A DNA stretch of 14,065 nt from JBFFXF01 sp041569895 (GTDB lineage: Bacteria; Planctomycetota; UBA8108; JACQVS01): assembly GCA_041569895.1 (NCBI GenBank), contig JBFFXF010000194.1:1-14065 (forward strand), read 5' to 3'. This document shows, piece by piece, positions 13,051 to 14,065 of the stretch. The position numbers were made by a program, and so were the translations under genes. Within the stretch, counting starts at the first letter, position 1; each line of letters starts with the position of its first letter. Under the pieces are notes generated by a model. It saw nothing but the letters and a program-made list of their open reading frames with translations, was not told the origin of the DNA and made no database searches.

Positions 13051-14001
13051 GTGCGACCGACCGTTCTCATCATGGAGCCGATCGGCGACGCCGGTCGCGA
13101 GATCCTGGAGGCGAGCTGCCGCTGCGTCGACCCGGCCCCCGGGAGGGAGCGGCAGGAGCTCGTCGATGCCGACGCCGTCATCGTGCGGCTCTTCCCGATC
13201 GGCGCCGCGGAGATCGAGAGCGCCCCACGCCTGCGCGTCATCGCCAAACACGGCGCGGGCGTCGACAACATCGACTGCGACGCCGCGTCCCGGCGCGGGA
13301 TTCCCGTGCTCTACGCCGCCGGCGCCAACTCCAACGCGGTCGCGGAGCACGCCCTCGGAATGATGCTCGCACTCCTGCGGCGCTTCGAGGCCGCCAGCGC
13401 CACGGTGCGCGCCGGTCGTCCCTGGCGCCGCGAGGACTTTCTCGGCACGGAGCTCTCCGGTCGGACGCTCGGCATCGTCGGACTCGGACGCATCGGCACG
13501 CTGCTGGCGAAAAAGGCGGCGGTCGGCCTCGACATGAACGTCATCGCCCACGACCCGTACGTCGACCGCGGCGACCGTCCGTTCCCCGTCACCTTCCGGG
13601 ACACGCTCGGAGACCTCCTGGCGTCGGCGAACATCGTCTCGCTCCACGTGCCCCTCACCGACGAGACCCGCGGCATGGTCGACGCGGCCGCGCTCGCGCG
13701 CATGCGCCCCGGCTCATACCTGGTGAACACCTCACGCGGCGCCGTCGTCGACGGCAAGGCGCTCGCGGCCGCACTCGGGGACGGCCGCCTCGCGGGCGCC
13801 GCGCTCGACGTCTTCGAGCAGGAGCCGCTCCCCCCCGACCATCCCCTCGCGACCGCGCCGAACACGCTCTTCACACCGCACGTCGCCGGATCGACACGCG
13901 AGGCGATGGACGCGGTCTCGCGGCGCATCGCGCGGGCCATTCTCGCCGCCCTCGACGGCCGACCGCCGCCGGGGGATACGTTCAACCACGGCGAGCTCTG
14001 A
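13051..14001 (+). CDS. D-2-hydroxyacid dehydrogenase (phosphoglycerate dehydrogenase-like)
   Basis: The 316-residue NAD(P)-dependent enzyme converts between 2-keto acids and D-2-hydroxy acids. The start is GTG 13051, with GAGGAAGGGG just upstream. The nucleotide-binding GLGRIG (144-149) follows IVG. The catalytic set is complete: R229 in NTSRGAVVD, E258 in FEQEPLPPDHP and H277 in TPHVAGST. The N-terminal substrate domain has KHGAGVDNID (66-75) and NSNAVAEH (93-100), as in SerA, glyoxylate and hydroxypyruvate reductases. There is no ACT or other regulatory domain, so it is the short form. It could act in serine synthesis or, given the sugar-acid genes nearby, in reducing or oxidising a sugar-derived keto acid. 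These alternatives cannot be separated by sequence. It is the second gene of a pair with the methyltransferase. Confidence 0.9.
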   Translation: MRPTVLIMEPIGDAGREILEASCRCVDPAPGRERQELVDADAVIVRLFPIGAAEIESAPRLRVIAKHGAGVDNIDCDAASRRGIPVLYAAGANSNAVAEHALGMMLALLRRFEAASATVRAGRPWRREDFLGTELSGRTLGIVGLGRIGTLLAKKAAVGLDMNVIAHDPYVDRGDRPFPVTFRDTLGDLLASANIVSLHVPLTDETRGMVDAAALARMRPGSYLVNTSRGAVVDGKALAAALGDGRLAGAALDVFEQEPLPPDHPLATAPNTLFTPHVAGSTREAMDAVSRRIARAILAALDGRPPPGDTFNHGEL

Positions 14002-14019
14002 TCCCCGTTCTCGATGTCC

Positions 14020-14065
14020 GAGACAGAGACCGAGACAGAGACCGAGACAGAGACCGAGACAGAGA
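14020..14065. repeat. Module E: alternating GAGACA/GAGACC hexamers, running off the window
   Basis: Seven full hexamers alternate strictly between GAGACA and GAGACC, an effective 12-bp period, starting 19 nt after the stop of the dehydrogenase gene and cut by the window edge. The strand is purine-rich. It is related in text to the 7-mers of module D (GAGACCG) but differs in unit length. Confidence 0.88.

Overview
High-GC bacterial DNA, densely coding, with GC-rich third codon positions and frequent GTG starts. The kelch protein ends in a dockerin-like pair of calcium loops of a style I associate with Planctomycetota and neighbouring environmental lineages. That taxonomic guess is inference only. 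No rRNA, tRNA, insertion sequence or CRISPR array is visible.

Layout. 1-899: 3' part of an enolase-superfamily sugar-acid dehydratase (+). 1008-2120: SMP-30/gluconolactonase-like lipoprotein (+). 2526-3440: fumarylacetoacetate-hydrolase-family enzyme with an export signal (+). 3471-4409: SAM methyltransferase with a C-terminal zinc ribbon (-). 4527-5780: secreted six-blade kelch protein with dockerin-like repeats (+). 6179-8362: sodium:solute symporter (+). 8448-9287: membrane-anchored HEAT-repeat protein (-), downstream of a second SMP-30/gluconolactonase (9298-10257, -) in what looks like one operon. 10365-11189: TIM-barrel sugar isomerase/epimerase-like protein (+), divergent from that operon. 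11292-12065: secreted protein of unknown function (+). 12457-13032: small SAM methyltransferase, and 13051-14001: D-2-hydroxyacid dehydrogenase, an 18-nt-spaced pair (+).

Biology. A dehydratase, two lactonases, an FAH-type hydrolase, a symporter, a TIM-barrel isomerase-like protein and a hydroxyacid dehydrogenase together suggest uptake and non-phosphorylative breakdown of a sugar or sugar acid: lactone to acid to 2-keto-3-deoxy acid to cleavage. The substrate cannot be read from sequence. One lactonase and the FAH enzyme carry export signals, so part of the chemistry may occur outside the cytoplasm.

The most unusual content is between the genes. The three longest gene-free stretches (2121-2525, 5781-6178, 12066-12456) and two shorter ones are mosaics of short-unit tandem repeats and dispersed modules: 9-mers (module A), an arm-pair hairpin element (module B), a compound hexamer element with fixed borders (module C), 7-mers (module D) and purine-rich hexamers (module E). 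Modules B and C recur in both orientations kilobases apart. The core of C is (GGGNAC)n with a perfect G-quadruplex pattern, 16 units in one copy and 7 in the other.
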